Source of the DNA: Nocardioides caeni
GTDB taxonomy: Bacteria > Actinomycetota > Actinomycetes > Propionibacteriales > Nocardioidaceae
DNA length: 64,000 nt
Assembly: GCF_004912195.1 (NCBI RefSeq)
Contig: NZ_STGW01000006.1
Span: forward strand, 75,411-139,410
Reading direction: 5' to 3'
Positions 20,406 through 28,388 of the stretch are shown one piece after another. The translations under genes and the position numbers were made by a program. The notes under the pieces are model-generated. The model had not been told where the DNA came from. It worked only from the letters and a program-made list of their open reading frames with translations, and made no database searches. The stretch's first letter is position 1; each line of letters starts with the position of its first letter.

Positions 20406-21314
20406 ATGAGTGCGGTGCCGCTGGTGATGGGGGTCGTCAACGTCACCCCCGACTCCTTCTCCGACGGCGGCCGCTTCCTCGACCCGTCCGTCGCCATCGC
20501 GCACGCTCGCCAGCTCCTGGCCGCCGGCGCCGACATCCTCGATGTCGGCGGAGAGTCCACCCGGCCCGGTGCGACCAGGCCGCTGCTCGCCGACGAGCTC
20601 GACCGGGTGCTCCCGGTCATCGAGGCGCTCGCCGACGACGGCGCCACGGTGTCCGTCGACACCATGCGTGCCGAGGTCGCCGAGCAGGCGGTCGCGGCCG
20701 GCGCGCGGATCGTCAACGACGTGTCCGGTGGTCTGGCCGACCCTGCGATCCTCGACGTCGTCGCGCGCACCGGTGTCACCTACGTCGCCATGCACTGGCG
20801 TGCCCACAGCGACCGCATGCAGCAGCTGACGTCGTACGACGAGCAGGGCGGCGTCGTCGCCGCGGTCCGCTCCGAGCTCGCCGACCGGGTGGCGGCGATC
20901 CGGGCGGCGGGCGTGGCCGACGAGCAGCTGGTCCTCGATCCGGGCCTGGGCTTCGCCAAGCTGCCGCACCACAACTGGGAGCTGCTGCGCCGGCTCGACG
21001 TCCTGGCCGATCTCGGCTTCCCGCTGCTGGTCGGCGCCAGCCGCAAGACGTTCCTCGGCCGGCTGCTGGCCGAGGGTGACCCCGCTGCCGGCGGGGGCGA
21101 CGGGTCGCCACCGCGGCCCGTCGACCAGCGCGAGGCCGCGGGCGTGGCGCTCAGCGCCCTCCTCGCGGCCGGTCTGGGCGGCGCGCCCGTCTGGTGCCTG
21201 CGCGTCCACGATGTGCGCGCCCATCGCGATGCGCTGGCCGTTGCGGCACAGTGGGGGAGCGACGGCGCCGATCGGGCGGTGCCGGTCGAGCACGGAAGCC
21301 GAGGTGACGCGTGA
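20406..21314 (+). CDS. folP: Dihydropteroate synthase
   Basis: A 302-residue TIM-barrel enzyme that condenses dihydropterin pyrophosphate with p-aminobenzoate; it is the sulfonamide target. GVVNVTPDSFSDGGRF at the N-terminus and DVGGESTRPGA are the two signature loops. LDPGLGFAK and VGASRKTFLG complete the site. It is slightly longer than usual through a glycine- and proline-rich insert near residues 220-235. The ATG has no Shine-Dalgarno sequence but follows a -10 box. Its stop overlaps folB. Confidence 0.96.
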   Translation: MSAVPLVMGVVNVTPDSFSDGGRFLDPSVAIAHARQLLAAGADILDVGGESTRPGATRPLLADELDRVLPVIEALADDGATVSVDTMRAEVAEQAVAAGARIVNDVSGGLADPAILDVVARTGVTYVAMHWRAHSDRMQQLTSYDEQGGVVAAVRSELADRVAAIRAAGVADEQLVLDPGLGFAKLPHHNWELLRRLDVLADLGFPLLVGASRKTFLGRLLAEGDPAAGGGDGSPPRPVDQREAAGVALSALLAAGLGGAPVWCLRVHDVRAHRDALAVAAQWGSDGADRAVPVEHGSRGDA

Positions 21315-21718
21315 TGGTCGACGAGCTGAGCATCACCGGCGTCGAGTGCTTCGCCCACCACGGCGTGTTCGACCACGAGCGACGTGACGGCCAGGTCTTC
21401 GTCATCGACCTGGTCCTCGGCGTCGACACCCGAGCCGCGGCCGCCTCCGACGACCTCGCCGACACGGCCGACTACGGCACGCTGGTCGACAGCGTGAAGG
21501 CGGCGGTCGAGCGCGACCCGGTCGACCTCATCGAGACCCTCGCCCAGCGGATCGCGGATGTCGTTCTGTTGGAGGGTCGTGTTGAATGGACCCGCGTGAC
21601 CGTTCACAAGCCGGATGCGCCGATCCAGGCGACGTTCGCCGACGTACAGCTCACCATCACCCGCCGCCGCGAGGCGTCGGCCGGCGAGCGAACCGGAAAG
21701 GCAGAGGGCCCAGCATGA
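21311..21718 (+). CDS. folB: Dihydroneopterin aldolase
   Basis: A 135-residue enzyme that cleaves dihydroneopterin to 6-hydroxymethyl-dihydropterin. ITGVECFAHHGVFDHERRDGQ and ADYGTLVD are typical active-site regions, and VHKPDAPI closes the site. GTG at 21311 and ATG at 21314 are adjacent in-frame starts and both overlap the folP stop; GAGG at 21301 fits either. Its own stop overlaps folK, so folP-folB-folK are translationally coupled. Confidence 0.95.
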   Translation: MMVDELSITGVECFAHHGVFDHERRDGQVFVIDLVLGVDTRAAAASDDLADTADYGTLVDSVKAAVERDPVDLIETLAQRIADVVLLEGRVEWTRVTVHKPDAPIQATFADVQLTITRRREASAGERTGKAEGPA

Positions 21719-22284
21719 CCGAGACCCCGAACCCGAACATCATCGACGCTGACACGCTCACCGGCGAGATGCGTCCGATCCGCCGGGTGGTGTTCGGCCT
21801 GGGATCCAACCTGGGGGAGCGCTTCGCCAACCTGCAGGGTGCCGTCGACGCGCTCGCCGACACCCCCAACGTGTGGGTCACCGGCGTCTCGCCGGTCTAT
21901 GAGACCGATCCGGTCGACTGCCCCGACGACGCGCAGCCGTTCCTCAACGCGGTCGTGCTCGCCGACACCACGCTCTCCGCGCACCGTCTGATCGACCGCG
22001 CCCTGGCCATCGAGGACGCCTTCGACCGGATGCGCAGCAAGGTCAAGAACGCTCCGCGCACCCTCGACGTCGACCTGATCACCGTCGGCGACCGACGCAG
22101 TGACAAGCCCGAGCTCCGGCTGCCGCACCCGCGCGCCCACGAGCGCGCCTTCGTGCTGCAGCCGTGGGCCGACCTCGAGCCGGACGCCGAGTTCCCCGGC
22201 CTGGGGCCGATCGCCGACCTGCTCGCCAAGGCCGGCGCCGACGGTGTCACCCGCCGCGACGACCTGGAGCTCGGGTTCGAGTGA
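21715..22284 (+). CDS. folK: 2-amino-4-hydroxy-6-hydroxymethyldihydropteridine pyrophosphokinase
   Basis: A 189-residue HPPK that transfers pyrophosphate from ATP to the pterin, making the folP substrate. FGLGSNLGERFANLQ, SPVYETDPVD and the signature around RTLDVDLITVGD with LPHPRAHERAFVLQPW are all present. An extra N-terminal stretch of about 25 residues precedes the core. The ATG at 21715 overlaps the folB stop as ATGA. Confidence 0.95.
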   Translation: MTETPNPNIIDADTLTGEMRPIRRVVFGLGSNLGERFANLQGAVDALADTPNVWVTGVSPVYETDPVDCPDDAQPFLNAVVLADTTLSAHRLIDRALAIEDAFDRMRSKVKNAPRTLDVDLITVGDRRSDKPELRLPHPRAHERAFVLQPWADLEPDAEFPGLGPIADLLAKAGADGVTRRDDLELGFE

Positions 22285-22790
22285 GCCGCGAGGTTCCGGC
22301 GGACCCTGATCCGGATCCGCAGGAGCCCGCCCGGGGGGCCCTGGAGCCCACCCCGCCGCTCTCGTTGCTGGGCTGGGCCGTCGTCGGCCTGGTCGTCGGC
22401 TGGGCGGTCCGTCCGCTCTGCGAGCGCCTGGACGTCGTCCCGCCTCTCGTGACGCCGGCCCAACCGCTCGCACTGGTGCTGCTGGCGGCGATGATCGGCT
22501 ACGTCGCCTGGGCGACCCACCGCGCCGTGCACGTACGACGCGAGCGGCTCCAGTCGCACCAGGCGGTCAACCGGCTGGTGCTGGCCCGCGCCTGCGCGCT
22601 GGCCGGCTCGCTGGTCGCCGGCGCCTATCTCGGCTATGCCCTGAGCTGGATCGGGCACCCCGCGGAGCAGGCCGACGTCCGGATGATCCGCTCGTTCCTC
22701 GCCGCCGGGGCTGCTGCTGTCGCCGCCGGGCTGGCCCTGCTGCTCGAGCGGGCGTGTCGCACACCGGGCTCCGAGGACGGCGCAGGCTGA
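22281..22790 (+). CDS. DUF3180 family membrane protein
   Basis: A 169-residue protein with four predicted membrane helices (about 30-50, 63-80, 102-122 and 133-152) after a proline- and acid-rich N-terminus. It matches the actinobacterial family that follows folK (Rv3605c in M. tuberculosis). The GTG at 22281 overlaps the folK stop. The function is unknown; the constant linkage to folate genes suggests expression coupling rather than an established role. Confidence 0.85.
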   Translation: MSREVPADPDPDPQEPARGALEPTPPLSLLGWAVVGLVVGWAVRPLCERLDVVPPLVTPAQPLALVLLAAMIGYVAWATHRAVHVRRERLQSHQAVNRLVLARACALAGSLVAGAYLGYALSWIGHPAEQADVRMIRSFLAAGAAAVAAGLALLLERACRTPGSEDGAG

Positions 22791-22864
22791 TCCGGGACCG
22801 GCTCGTGGGACGGATGTGACGGGTGTGACGAGCGTGTCGTCCGCGTGGCAGCCCGCCCGAGGCC

Positions 22865-22876
22865 TACCGTGACGTC
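22865..22876 (+). promoter_or_regulatory. Probable -10 box of a leaderless mRNA
   Basis: TACCGT at 22865-22870 sits six bases before the ATG at 22877. Confidence 0.5.
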
Positions 22877-23515
22877 ATGACGTCCCCAGTCGGCAGTTCC
22901 ACGCCCCGCTCCTCCAGCCCTGCTGGCAGTGGCGCGGCCGGTAGTCGTCGCCGTCAGCGCTCCACCCGCGTGGTGGTCGCTGTCGTCCTGCTCGTGCTCG
23001 CCGCTGCCGTCGTGGCCGCGACCGCTGCCTCGGGCTCCGTGCTGCTCATCACCGGCGCCGCGGCCCTCGCCGTCGTGCTGGGTGCCGCCGCGACCCGCAT
23101 CACCCACACCGAGCTCATCGACTCGCGCACCGCCGCCGCCCGCGACCGGGCGGAGCAGGCGCGCGCCTACGCAGACCTGACCGCGACCCGCACCGCCGAG
23201 AACGTCGAGTTCGCCTCCGACATGACCGGCCAGGTCGCCCGTCGCGACGCGACGATCTCCCGCCTCGAGAAGCGCCTGACGGAGGCCGCGGGCGAGCTCG
23301 CCCAGGCCCGCCGCGACCTCGGCGACGCCCGCGACCGGGCCGAGCGCACCGAGGCCGATCTCGCCACCACCCGCCGCAGCCTCGCCGCCGCCGACGAGCG
23401 GGCCACCCAGGCCGTCGTCCGGGTCGCCGAGCTGGAGCACGAGATCGACGTCCTGCGCGCCGAGTGGCAGGCCGCCGCGACCGCCCAGGAGGGCACCCGC
23501 CGCCGCGCGGTGTGA
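22877..23515 (+). CDS. Small membrane protein with cytoplasmic coiled coil
   Basis: A 212-residue protein: a short serine-, glycine- and arginine-rich N-terminus, two close membrane helices (about 36-52 and 56-73), then a long heptad-rich, highly charged coiled coil (about residues 75-205). I do not recognise a family. Architecture and place (between the fol block and DUF2520-panC, where M. tuberculosis has the membrane protein Rv3604c) suggest a membrane-tethered scaffold. Own promoter likely. Confidence 0.7.
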   Translation: MTSPVGSSTPRSSSPAGSGAAGSRRRQRSTRVVVAVVLLVLAAAVVAATAASGSVLLITGAAALAVVLGAAATRITHTELIDSRTAAARDRAEQARAYADLTATRTAENVEFASDMTGQVARRDATISRLEKRLTEAAGELAQARRDLGDARDRAERTEADLATTRRSLAAADERATQAVVRVAELEHEIDVLRAEWQAAATAQEGTRRRAV

Positions 23516-23558
23516 CCCGGGTCTGAGCGTCGCCCCCGCGGTCTCGCCGAAGGACCGG

Positions 23559-25715
23559 TCAGGGCAGCTGCCCCACGGGCTCGTCCCTCCGCACGCCCAC
23601 GCGCGGCAGGACGTCCTCGAGCACGGGCGAGAGGTAGTAGGCGAAGGCCGTGCTGATGTGGTGCGCGTCGCGATAGACCTGCAGCCCGCGCGCGATCAGC
23701 GGACACCGTCCGTCCACGCAGAACCACGGTTCGGTGTCCACGACCTCGACGCCCGCCAGCCCGGCCAGCGCCGCGTGCGCGGCCTCGCGCCGGTCCCGCG
23801 CCGGCGGTGCATAGACGCTCGTGCGCACGCATGCGGGCACGTCGTCGCGGTGCAGCGCCAGGCAGTCGGGGGCGCTCAGGTCGGCGAAGGTCCGGGGTGT
23901 GTCGCCCAGCACGACCACCTCGTCCGCGGCCGCCTGCAGCCGCCGCACCGTCTGCACCCAGGCGGCGGCCCACTCGGTGGCGCCGCCCTCCTTGCCGTGG
24001 CCCAGGAGCGGCGCGGCGTCGGCGCCGGTCACGATGACCAGGTCCGGGGCGATCTCCTCGATCTCACGGAGTACGACGCCCCGCCAGGTGCGGCACTCGA
24101 CGTACTCCCCGGCGTGCTGGGTGGTCCCGATCCGCACCGCGGCGGGCGTGCAGGCCACCTTCGTCCGGTTGAGGAGGTGCCAGCCGCGGGACACGGCGAG
24201 CGAGCGCAGCGGCGGGAACCACTGCGCCGCGTGGGAGGCGCCGAGGAGCACGACGGTCGGGCCGTCGGGGTTGCCGTAGCCGCACTCGCCCGGCGGCTCG
24301 ACGTCCGCGTAGTCGAGGTTGCAGCCGTCGCCGTAGGTGGCGGGCCCGTCGAGGGCGATCCGCTCGAGTGCGGGGAGGACGTCGTCGGGCACGCGTTGCG
24401 TCTGCAGCCCGGCGAGCAGCTCGGCGCGCAGCGTGGCGAGGTCGCCGACCCGCGGGACCGTCGAGGCGTCGACCGGGGTCGACGTGGCCGGCGCGGTGAG
24501 AGCGGTGAGACCGAGGACGACGGCCAGCGCGGTCGCGGACAGGGCGGCGCCCGCCGCGATGCCGCGGCGGGCTCGAGCCCGCAGGAAGGCCGAGGTCCGT
24601 GCCGGGTGCTCGACCCACCGGTAGGTCACGTGGGCGAGGGGCAGGGCGGCGGCGAGGAGCAGCAGGCCCAGGCCGAGTGAGGGCGGGCGGTCGAGAGCGA
24701 GCGGTCCGAGCACCAGCAGCGGCCAGTGCCACAGATAGAGGCTGTAGGAGATCCGCCCGAGATGGAGCAGGGGGGCGATCGACAGGACGCGTGCCACCGG
24801 GCCGGACGAGAGCGTCGTGCCCGCGACGATGACGAGCACGGAGCCGGCCACCGGCACCGCGATCGCCCAGGCGGGGAAGGTCGTCCACGCGCCGTACGCC
24901 GCGACCGTGCCGGCGACGGCCCCGGCGCCGAGCCAGCCGGCGCCGGCGGCGACGCGGGGCGAGAGCGAGCGCCAGGTCGGCAGCAGGAGGGCCACCAGGC
25001 ATCCCGCCGCCAGCTCCCACGCGCGGGTGTGGCTCGCGTAGTGGGCGGTCGGCGCCGAGCTGGTCGCGACCACCACCGACATGACGTACGACGCCACCAG
25101 GATCACCAGCCCGACGGCGATCGCGCCGTGCCGGGCCCGGGTGGGGCGGCGACGGGCGAGGAGCAGCACCGCGAGCAGCGCGAGCGGCCAGCCGACGTAG
25201 AAGTGCTCCTCGACCGACAGCGACCAGAAGTGCTGGAAGGGAGAGGGCAGCGCCTCGGCCGCGACGTATCCGGTCTCCTCGCGGATGAACCGGTAGTTGG
25301 CGACGAACGCGAGCACGGACAGGGCGTCGTCGAGCGCCGAGGAGAGCCGGGTGACGGGATACCAGAGCCAGCAGGCCAGCGCGGTTGCCGCGACCACGAC
25401 GGTCGCGGCGGGCAGGATCCGGCGGGCCCGGTGGGCCACGAAGGTCGGGAGCGAGATCGTCCGCGAGCGGTGCAGCTCCTCCAGCAGCACGGCGGTGATC
25501 ACGAAGCCCGACACCACGAAGAACAGGTCGATCCCGACCGCCCCGCCGGCCGCACCCGGGAGCCCGACGTGGGCGAGCAGGATGATCGCGACCGCGACGC
25601 CACGGATGCCCTGGACGTCGGCACGGTGGCCGATGCCGATCCACCGCTCCTCGGGGGCGGCCGGGGGCGCGGGCGTGGTGGTCTCGCCGCCCCTCCGATC
25701 CGACCTGTCCCCCAC
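23559..25715 (-). CDS. OafA/YrhL-type membrane acyltransferase with SGNH domain, copy 1
   Basis: A 718-residue O-acyltransferase likely to acetylate a secreted or cell-wall glycan. The first 400 residues are the ten-helix Acyl_transf_3 domain with HRADVQGIRGVAVAIILLAH, the VVSGF loop and FQHFWSLSVEEHFY. The C-terminal extracytoplasmic SGNH domain has the block I motif LLGASHAAQW and the late RDAHHIS. The GTG at 25715 is the first sensible start; upstream in-frame sequence is the divergent regulatory region. A second enzyme of the same architecture is at 35584-37710. Confidence 0.9.
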   Translation of the reverse strand: MGDRSDRRGGETTTPAPPAAPEERWIGIGHRADVQGIRGVAVAIILLAHVGLPGAAGGAVGIDLFFVVSGFVITAVLLEELHRSRTISLPTFVAHRARRILPAATVVVAATALACWLWYPVTRLSSALDDALSVLAFVANYRFIREETGYVAAEALPSPFQHFWSLSVEEHFYVGWPLALLAVLLLARRRPTRARHGAIAVGLVILVASYVMSVVVATSSAPTAHYASHTRAWELAAGCLVALLLPTWRSLSPRVAAGAGWLGAGAVAGTVAAYGAWTTFPAWAIAVPVAGSVLVIVAGTTLSSGPVARVLSIAPLLHLGRISYSLYLWHWPLLVLGPLALDRPPSLGLGLLLLAAALPLAHVTYRWVEHPARTSAFLRARARRGIAAGAALSATALAVVLGLTALTAPATSTPVDASTVPRVGDLATLRAELLAGLQTQRVPDDVLPALERIALDGPATYGDGCNLDYADVEPPGECGYGNPDGPTVVLLGASHAAQWFPPLRSLAVSRGWHLLNRTKVACTPAAVRIGTTQHAGEYVECRTWRGVVLREIEEIAPDLVIVTGADAAPLLGHGKEGGATEWAAAWVQTVRRLQAAADEVVVLGDTPRTFADLSAPDCLALHRDDVPACVRTSVYAPPARDRREAAHAALAGLAGVEVVDTEPWFCVDGRCPLIARGLQVYRDAHHISTAFAYYLSPVLEDVLPRVGVRRDEPVGQLP

Positions 25716-25808
25716 GGCGGAGCATGCTGCCACCCGTCGCCTCGGAGCGCCGAGCCCGTGTGACCTGTCCCACGGGTGGCGACCCTTTTCGGCACTCGGC
25801 CCACAGGC

Positions 25809-25919
25809 GTACCGTTGACATCGGTCCGGAGCCTTCCGGACCGGAATCCACAACGTCCGGTACCCACACCGGCTCCCCACGGGGAGTGGTCGGAGGGACG
25901 GGAACGAGAGGTTCAGCGC
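25809..25919 (+). promoter_or_regulatory. Promoter and structured leader of the DUF2520-panC operon
   Basis: TACCGT at 25809-25814 is a -10 candidate that would give a leader of about 100 bases. That leader holds three hairpins in a row: 25823-25842 (8-bp stem GGTCCGGA, loop GCCT), 25857-25872 (CCGGT/ACCGG) and 25873-25886 (CTCCC/GGGAG). GAGAGG before the start is the ribosome binding site. Such an ordered leader may regulate the operon; I recognise no known riboswitch class. Confidence 0.4.
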
Positions 25920-26873
25920 ATGACCCACCACTACCGGGTGGGCGTCGTCGGCGCGGGTCGCGTCGGTGCCGTCCTGGCCGCCGGCCTTCGCCGTGCGGGC
26001 CACACCGTCGTCGCCGCTGCCGGCGAGTCCGACGCCTCGCGCCGCCGCGCGGCGGACCTGTTGCCGGGCGTGCCGCTGCGCAAGCCGAGCGACGTCGCCC
26101 GCGAGGCCGACCTGCTGCTGCTCACCGTCCCCGACGACATGCTGCCCAACGTGGTCCAGGTCCTCGCCGCGAGCGGGGCGATCCACGACGGCCAGGTCGT
26201 CGCGCACACGTCGGGCCGTCACGGCCTCGCCGTGCTCGCCCCCGCCGCTGCCGTGGGTGCGCGGATCATCGCGCTGCACCCGGCCATGACCTTCACCGGC
26301 ACCGCGGTCGACCTGGAGCGGCTGGCTGCCCCCCCGAGCGGCTGCGTGTTCGGTCTCACCGCGGACACCGACGAGCGCGCGCTCGCCGAGCAGCTCGTCA
26401 CCGACCTCGGCGGCCGCGCCACGTGGGTGCCCGAGGAGATGCGCACGCTCTATCACGCCGGTCTCGCCCACGGCGCCAACCACCTGGTCACCCTCGTCAG
26501 CGAGGCCATGGGCCTGCTTTCCGCCGCTGGCGTCGACGACCCCGCCGGCACGCTGCGCCCCCTGCTCGACGCCGCCCTCGACAACGCGCTCGCCCACGGC
26601 GATGCGGCGTTGACCGGGCCGATCGTCCGTGGCGACGTCCAGACCGTCGCCGCCCACCTGCGCGACATCTCCCGCAACGCACCCGACACCGTGGCGTCGT
26701 ACGTCGCGATGGCGTGGGCCACCCTCGACCGCGCCGTCACCGACGGCCGGCTCCTCCCGATCCGGGCCCGCAGCATGGCCGAGGTGCTCGCTGCCTACGA
26801 CGGCAGCGACCAGCGCGCCCGCTTCGAGGCGCGCTTCCTGCGCACGGCCACTCCGGGAGTCGACCAGCAGTGA
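25920..26873 (+). CDS. Rossmann-like and DUF2520 domain protein
   Basis: A 317-residue protein with an N-terminal NAD(P)-binding motif VGVVGAGRVGAVLAAGL and a helical C-terminal DUF2520 domain (HPAMTFTGT, AGLAHGANHLVTL). The layout resembles ketopantoate reductase and pyrroline-carboxylate reductase. Its fixed place directly before panC (Rv3603c-Rv3602c in M. tuberculosis) makes a dehydrogenase role linked to pantothenate plausible, but this is inference. The start follows GAGAGG. The stop overlaps panC by four bases. Confidence 0.88.
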   Translation: MTHHYRVGVVGAGRVGAVLAAGLRRAGHTVVAAAGESDASRRRAADLLPGVPLRKPSDVAREADLLLLTVPDDMLPNVVQVLAASGAIHDGQVVAHTSGRHGLAVLAPAAAVGARIIALHPAMTFTGTAVDLERLAAPPSGCVFGLTADTDERALAEQLVTDLGGRATWVPEEMRTLYHAGLAHGANHLVTLVSEAMGLLSAAGVDDPAGTLRPLLDAALDNALAHGDAALTGPIVRGDVQTVAAHLRDISRNAPDTVASYVAMAWATLDRAVTDGRLLPIRARSMAEVLAAYDGSDQRARFEARFLRTATPGVDQQ

Positions 26874-27775
26874 GCACGACCACCCTGCCGGCCGTCGTGC
26901 GCAGCCGGTCCGACCTCGCCAGCCTGCTCACCGAGCGGGCTGCGGGTGGCCCGCTCGTGCTGGTGCCGACGATGGGCGCCCTGCACGAGGGCCATGCCTC
27001 CCTGATGCGTCTGGCCCGCGAGCGCGCGGGCGCCGACGGCACCGTCGTGGTCTCGATCTTCGTCAACCCGCTGCAGTTCGGCGCCGGTGAGGATCTCGAC
27101 CGCTATCCGCGCACCTTCGAGGCCGACCTCGAGCTCTCGGGTGCCGAGGGTGTGGACGTCGTGTTCGCGCCCGTCGTCGAAGAGATGTATCCCGATGGCA
27201 TCCCGCACCCGGACACGGCGTCCAACGCGGTCACCGTCCAGCCGGGGCCGATCGCCGATCTCCTCGAGGGAGCCAGTCGGCCCGGTCACTTCCGTGGCGT
27301 GCTCACGGTCGTCGCGAAGCTCTTCGGCCTGGTCCGTCCCGACGTCGCGATCTTCGGCGAGAAGGACTTCCAGCAGCTCAGTCTGATCCGGCGCATGGTC
27401 GGCGACCTGTGCCTGGGCATCGAGGTCGTCGGCGCCGAGACGAGCCGCGAGCCCGACGGCCTGGCCCGCTCCAGCCGCAACCGCTACCTCGGCGACGAGG
27501 AGCGGCGTCGGGCCGTGGCCCTCAGCCGCGTCCTCTACGCCGCCCGCGCCGCCGGTGCGGCGGAGGGACTCGCGCAGGCCCTGGCCGCCGGTCGGGCCGA
27601 GCTGCGCGAGGCCGAGGGCGTCGACCTCGACTACTTCACCATCCTCTCGCCGGGGCTCACCGAGCTCCCCGAGGACGCCGCGCCCGGCACCGAGGCGCGT
27701 GCGTTGATCGCGGCCCGGGTCGGCACGACCCGTCTGATCGACAACCTGGCCATCACCCTCGGAGGTGCCTCCTGA
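26870..27775 (+). CDS. panC: Pantothenate synthetase
   Basis: A 301-residue enzyme joining pantoate and beta-alanine with ATP. The adenylate-forming signature [13 protein letters not shown], the [18 protein letters not shown] segment and [16 protein letters not shown] are intact. The GTG at 26870 overlaps the DUF2520 stop. In relatives panD follows at once; here 145 bases with several hairpins intervene. Confidence 0.96.
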   Translation: MSTTTLPAVVRSRSDLASLLTERAAGGPLVLVPTMGALHEGHASLMRLARERAGADGTVVVSIFVNPLQFGAGEDLDRYPRTFEADLELSGAEGVDVVFAPVVEEMYPDGIPHPDTASNAVTVQPGPIADLLEGASRPGHFRGVLTVVAKLFGLVRPDVAIFGEKDFQQLSLIRRMVGDLCLGIEVVGAETSREPDGLARSSRNRYLGDEERRRAVALSRVLYAARAAGAAEGLAQALAAGRAELREAEGVDLDYFTILSPGLTELPEDAAPGTEARALIAARVGTTRLIDNLAITLGGAS

Positions 27776-27784
27776 TGATGAGCA

Positions 27785-27897
27785 CTCGCTCGCGAGGAAC
27801 GAGCGAGCCCGGGCAACCGCGAGCGAAGCGAGCCTGGTTGCTCGGAACAGAGAGTCAGCGCCGCGAAGCGGCACCCAGCCTTCCGGGCGAAGCCCGG
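27785..27897. repeat. Cassette of four hairpins between panC and panD
   Basis: H1 at 27785-27807 pairs CTCGCTCG with CGAGCGAG. H2 at 27813-27841 pairs GCAACC with GGTTGC around GCGAGC-GAA-GCGAGC. H3 at 27860-27872 is GCCGC-GAA-GCGGC. H4 at 27883-27897 is CCGGGC-GAA-GCCCGG. H3 and H4 share the GAA loop. No uridine tract follows, so this is not a standard terminator. Confidence 0.85.
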
Positions 27898-27920
27898 GTC
27901 CGAACGAAGTGAGGACAGAG

Positions 27921-28340
27921 ATGCTCCGGACCATGATGAAGTCCAAGATCCACCGCGCCACCGTGACGCAGGCCGACCTGCACTACGTCGGCTCGGTCAC
28001 GGTCGACGAGGACCTGCTCGACGCCGCCGACCTGCTGGCCGGCGAGCTCGTCCACATCGTCGACATCACCAACGGCGCGCGCCTGGAGACCTACACGATC
28101 GCGGGCGAGCGCGGCAGCGGCGTGATCGGCATCAACGGTGCCGCCGCCCGTCTCGTGCACCCCGGCGACCTCGTCATCCTCATCGGCTACGGCCAGATGA
28201 CGACCGAGGAGGCGAAGGAGTACCAGCCGCACGTCGTCTTCGTCGACGCCGACAACAAGATCATGGCCACCGGCTTCGACCCGGCCGAGACCTTCGGCGA
28301 CCCGACACTGTCCCGCGGCGACGTCGCCGCAGGCCGCTGA
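27921..28340 (+). CDS. panD: Aspartate 1-decarboxylase
   Basis: A 139-residue pyruvoyl enzyme that makes beta-alanine for panC. The self-cleavage site G24-S25 in [10 protein letters not shown] is present; Ser25 becomes the pyruvoyl group. NGARLETY and INGAAARLV are also typical. The start [13 protein letters not shown] follows GAGGACAGAG. An in-frame extension upstream reads only through the hairpin cassette and is not real. Length and C-terminus match actinobacterial PanD. Confidence 0.96.
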   Translation: MLRTMMKSKIHRATVTQADLHYVGSVTVDEDLLDAADLLAGELVHIVDITNGARLETYTIAGERGSGVIGINGAAARLVHPGDLVILIGYGQMTTEEAKEYQPHVVFVDADNKIMATGFDPAETFGDPTLSRGDVAAGR

Positions 28341-28376
28341 GCAGCCTGCCGAGAACGCTGCCGCGAGCACTGTCGA

Positions 28377-28388
28377 TAGCCTGCACGG
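28377..28388 (+). promoter_or_regulatory. Probable -10 box of leaderless nadB mRNA
   Basis: TAGCCT at 28377-28382 lies six bases before the nadB ATG, so nadB-nadC-coaX can be expressed separately from panC-panD. Confidence 0.5.

Noticed and set aside
23559-26657. A much longer minus-strand frame for the first SGNH acyltransferase
   Set aside because: The extra part lies antisense to the DUF2520 gene and the divergent promoter region; the family N-terminus fits the GTG at 25715.
27765-28340. A 191-residue PanD with a long N-terminal extension
   Set aside because: The extension is translation of the hairpin cassette. PanD cleaves between Gly24 and Ser25, which fixes the start at 27921.
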